Assembly (NCBI RefSeq): GCF_050947335.1
Contig: NC_134995.1
Location: forward strand, 7,044,501-7,108,500
Direction of reading: 5' to 3'
DNA: 64,000 nucleotides
DNA from: Megachile rotundata
Lineage: Eukaryota; Arthropoda; Insecta; Hymenoptera; Megachilidae
The translations under genes were made by a program, and so were the position numbers. Below are positions 61,800 to 64,000 of this stretch, one piece after another; the first letter of the stretch is position 1; the number at the start of each line of letters is the position of its first letter. The notes beneath the pieces were generated by a model that was given only the letters and a program-made list of their open reading frames with translations, was not told the origin of the DNA and searched no databases.

Positions 61800-62650
61800 A
61801 TTTAAATTCTTGCATTCAAAAATATGCAAGCTTTTAAATTTTCTAATTCTAAAATTCTCGTAATCTTAATTTCGCGTGTGCCTAAATTTCCGTATTCTTA
61901 ATTTCCCGTACTCTTCATTTCCCGTACTCTTAATTTCCCGTATTGCTAATGTTTCGTATACTTAATGTCCCGTATACGTAATTTCCTGTATTCCTAAAGT
62001 CCTATATTTCTAATTTAGCAAGTTTCTAACGTATCAAATTTCTAAATTTTCATATTCCTAATTTACCAAATTTCTGAATTTCCAAATTCCTAATTTACCA
62101 AATTTTTAATCTTCCAAATTCTTAATTTACTAATTTTTTGAATTTTCAAATTTCTAATTTTCCAAATTTCTAAATTTCCAAATTTTTAAATTTCTAAATT
62201 TCTAAATTCCCAAATTCCCAAATTCCCAAATTCCCAAATTCCCAAATTCCCAAATTCCCAAATTCTCAAATTCCCTAATTCCAAATTTTCCAAATTCCCA
62301 TATTCCAAAATTCCTAAATTCCCAAATTCCCAAATTCCCAAATTCCCAAATTCCAGAATTCCAAAATTCCCAATATTCCTAAAATCACCCAAAACTCTCA
62401 AAATTCCCAAAATTCCCAAAATTCCAAAATTCCTGAAATTCGCAAAATGCCCGAAATTCCTAAAATACCCAAATTCCCAAAATTTCCCAAAATTTCTGAA
62501 ATTTCCAAATTCTGAAATTCCAAAATTCCAAATTTCCCAAATTGTCAAATCCCTAAATTTCTAAATTCCCAGTTTCCTAATTACATTTTCAAATTCCCAA
62601 ATTTTCAAATCTCTAATTTGCTAATTTGCCAAACTCTTCAATTTGTAAAT
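61800..62650 (-). repeat. GGGAATTT-type tandem repeat (reverse strand)
   Basis: On the + strand: TTTCCCGTA blocks at 61,880-61,990, then AAATTCCC in near-perfect tandem at about 62,205-62,275 and 62,310-62,355, and decayed copies to 62,650. It is the opposite orientation of the family seen at 40,318. The open frame with repeated NLGIWEFG is a by-product. Confidence 0.9.
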
Positions 62651-63440
62651 ATCTAAACACCCTCCGACTCGTGAAGGAAATTAAGTTACTATCGCAATCA
62701 TGATTTTCTGCTTACTAGAATAAATCACTACTAGTGACTTTGTCTTTAGTTAACACAACAGCGGTAAACAGTTCGTTACGTACGAGCCAGCAAACAAATG
62801 GTAGTGCAAGGTGTTAAGTAACGTCTTCGGGTGAAAGTCCGTATGTAAAGGTGTGGCGAATCAGTGTCCCGATTCAATTACCTTTGAAATCCCTTGTCGT
62901 TGGACATTAAAGCCGGAAGTAATCCTAGGGACACGCGGGTACAAGCGGATGCTCTCGGTTCGTAGCATCCCTCTCGGTGCTAAGCTCCGCGGGATTCTCT
63001 ATGGGGTAACGATAATCGATAGAAAAAGAGCGGCTAAAACGGTAACGTTGCCTTCGCTCGAACGCCTCGTGTCCAGTGTGAACAAAGCGAAAAACGTGTT
63101 GGAATGTGGCATTATATCTTTCGTAAATAATGTTGCTTCGTTTCTGTGTCGCATTTAAATGAACGTCGCTCGGTTAGTCGATAAATCGTAAGTTTTCCTT
63201 TTGTTCCCTGCGAAACAATGCTAGTTACACTGTTCTCGTTATGAGCTAAAATTACCCTTTTACGGACGAATTAATTTTACTTGAAAATTTTATGTACATT
63301 ACTGGTCATAATTGTTAATAACTATGTGTTTATTACTGTTTCATTTATAGAATTTATTAGAGAATTTTTTATTTATTATTTATTCATTGTTTATTTATAA
63401 TTGTTTTAGTTTGATGTTCAAGGTGAAATTTGGAATCCAT
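62651..63440. other. No supported gene
   Basis: A GC-richer island at about 62,750-63,180 has a 101-codon open frame on the + strand that I do not recognise. No consensus exon borders were found. Confidence 0.35.
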
Positions 63441-63474
63441 CTTTGAATATCATCAAAGAACCGTCTATTTAACA

Positions 63475-64000
63475 AACGATTGGAGAATAGGAGAATTGTA
63501 GTTCTAATGAAAACATGGAATGGGAGAATAGTGAAATAGTAGTATAATGAGCAGGCACTAGAGCATTATAGTGAAACAGTGTAGTATAAACAGATAAGTG
63601 GTATAACGACATAGTAGAAGCAATGCAACAGTACATATAGTAGGGTAGTTATATTGCTTATCATGATAGTATAGTAATACACTAGTATAGTACTACAGTA
63701 TTATAGTAGAAGAGCAGTTAGTATAGTTAGTAGCACCTGCAACAGTATGGTAGTATAGTAGTATAATTCTATGGTAGCATAATATAATAGTGTGAAGTAC
63801 AATATTATAATACGATGGTATAGCAGTATAATAGTGTAGTAGAATAGTAATTCATTAGATGAGTAAAACAGATAGATAGTGAAACACCAAAGAAGCGAAA
63901 TAGTGAATTAATTATATGGTGCAATAGTAAAATAGTGGAGTAATGGAGTAACAAATTAGTAGAATTGTATAATGGTAGAATGGTAGAATAGTGGTATAAA
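63475..64000 (+). repeat. Degenerate TATAGTAGTA repeat
   Basis: Irregular runs of AGTATAGTA, ATAGTAGTATAAT and AGAATAGTG that continue to the window edge. Confidence 0.8.

Noticed and set aside
62186..62548. 120-aa minus-strand frame with NLGIWEFG repeats
   Set aside because: Product of the AAATTCCC tandem repeat.
62853..63158. 101-aa frame in a GC-richer island near the right end
   Set aside because: No family, no consensus borders, no supporting neighbours. It could be regulatory DNA.

Overview
The window is nuclear DNA from an insect, most likely a hymenopteran (bee-like). Genes are split by GT-AG introns into exons that only a spliced reading joins. TTAGG-type motifs occur, and the intergenic DNA is AT-rich and full of simple repeats. 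The LAMMER kinase and malic enzyme exons match the insect proteins I know. The species assignment is an inference.

Left third (1-23,620, + strand): this looks like one large Doa (darkener of apricot / CLK-type LAMMER kinase) locus. The kinase domain lies in seven exons at 19,719-22,240. Upstream are several possible N-terminal exons: 449-489 joined to the Arg/Ser/His-rich exon 6,709-6,946; 7,523-7,753; 8,059-8,226; and the long 341-codon exon 13,569-14,591. The ones that would join the shared part all end in codon phase 0, as expected of alternative promoters feeding one common downstream exon. I could not find that common linker exon. A 72-nt in-frame, stop-free intron lies inside the kinase domain.

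Middle (23,620-42,700): a complete malic enzyme gene (Men, - strand) runs convergently to Doa. It has seven coding exons and 573 aa. A 9.2-kb first intron carries inverted repeats, minisatellites and CTCF-like motifs. Upstream of Men is about 7 kb without a convincing gene. It holds a perfect 635-bp array of the octamer GGGGATTT, a strong G-quadruplex candidate.

Gene cluster (42,700-51,200): tRNA-Pro(CGG); Srp19 (+); an unrecognised seven-exon gene for a 359-aa Cys-cluster protein (-); tRNA-His(GTG) (-); a 1.3-kb palindromic element with six CTCF-like sites about 197 bp apart; a small unrecognised gene (+, 48,524-49,263); and a convergent 186-aa basic, coiled-coil-like protein gene (-, 49,364-50,831).

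Right end (51,200-64,000): I see no gene I can support. The stretch is dominated by tandem repeats: a 9-bp array, a 178-bp satellite-like repeat, a 47-bp minisatellite with a 326-bp higher-order period, GCGCAG repeats, and GGGAATTT-type arrays.
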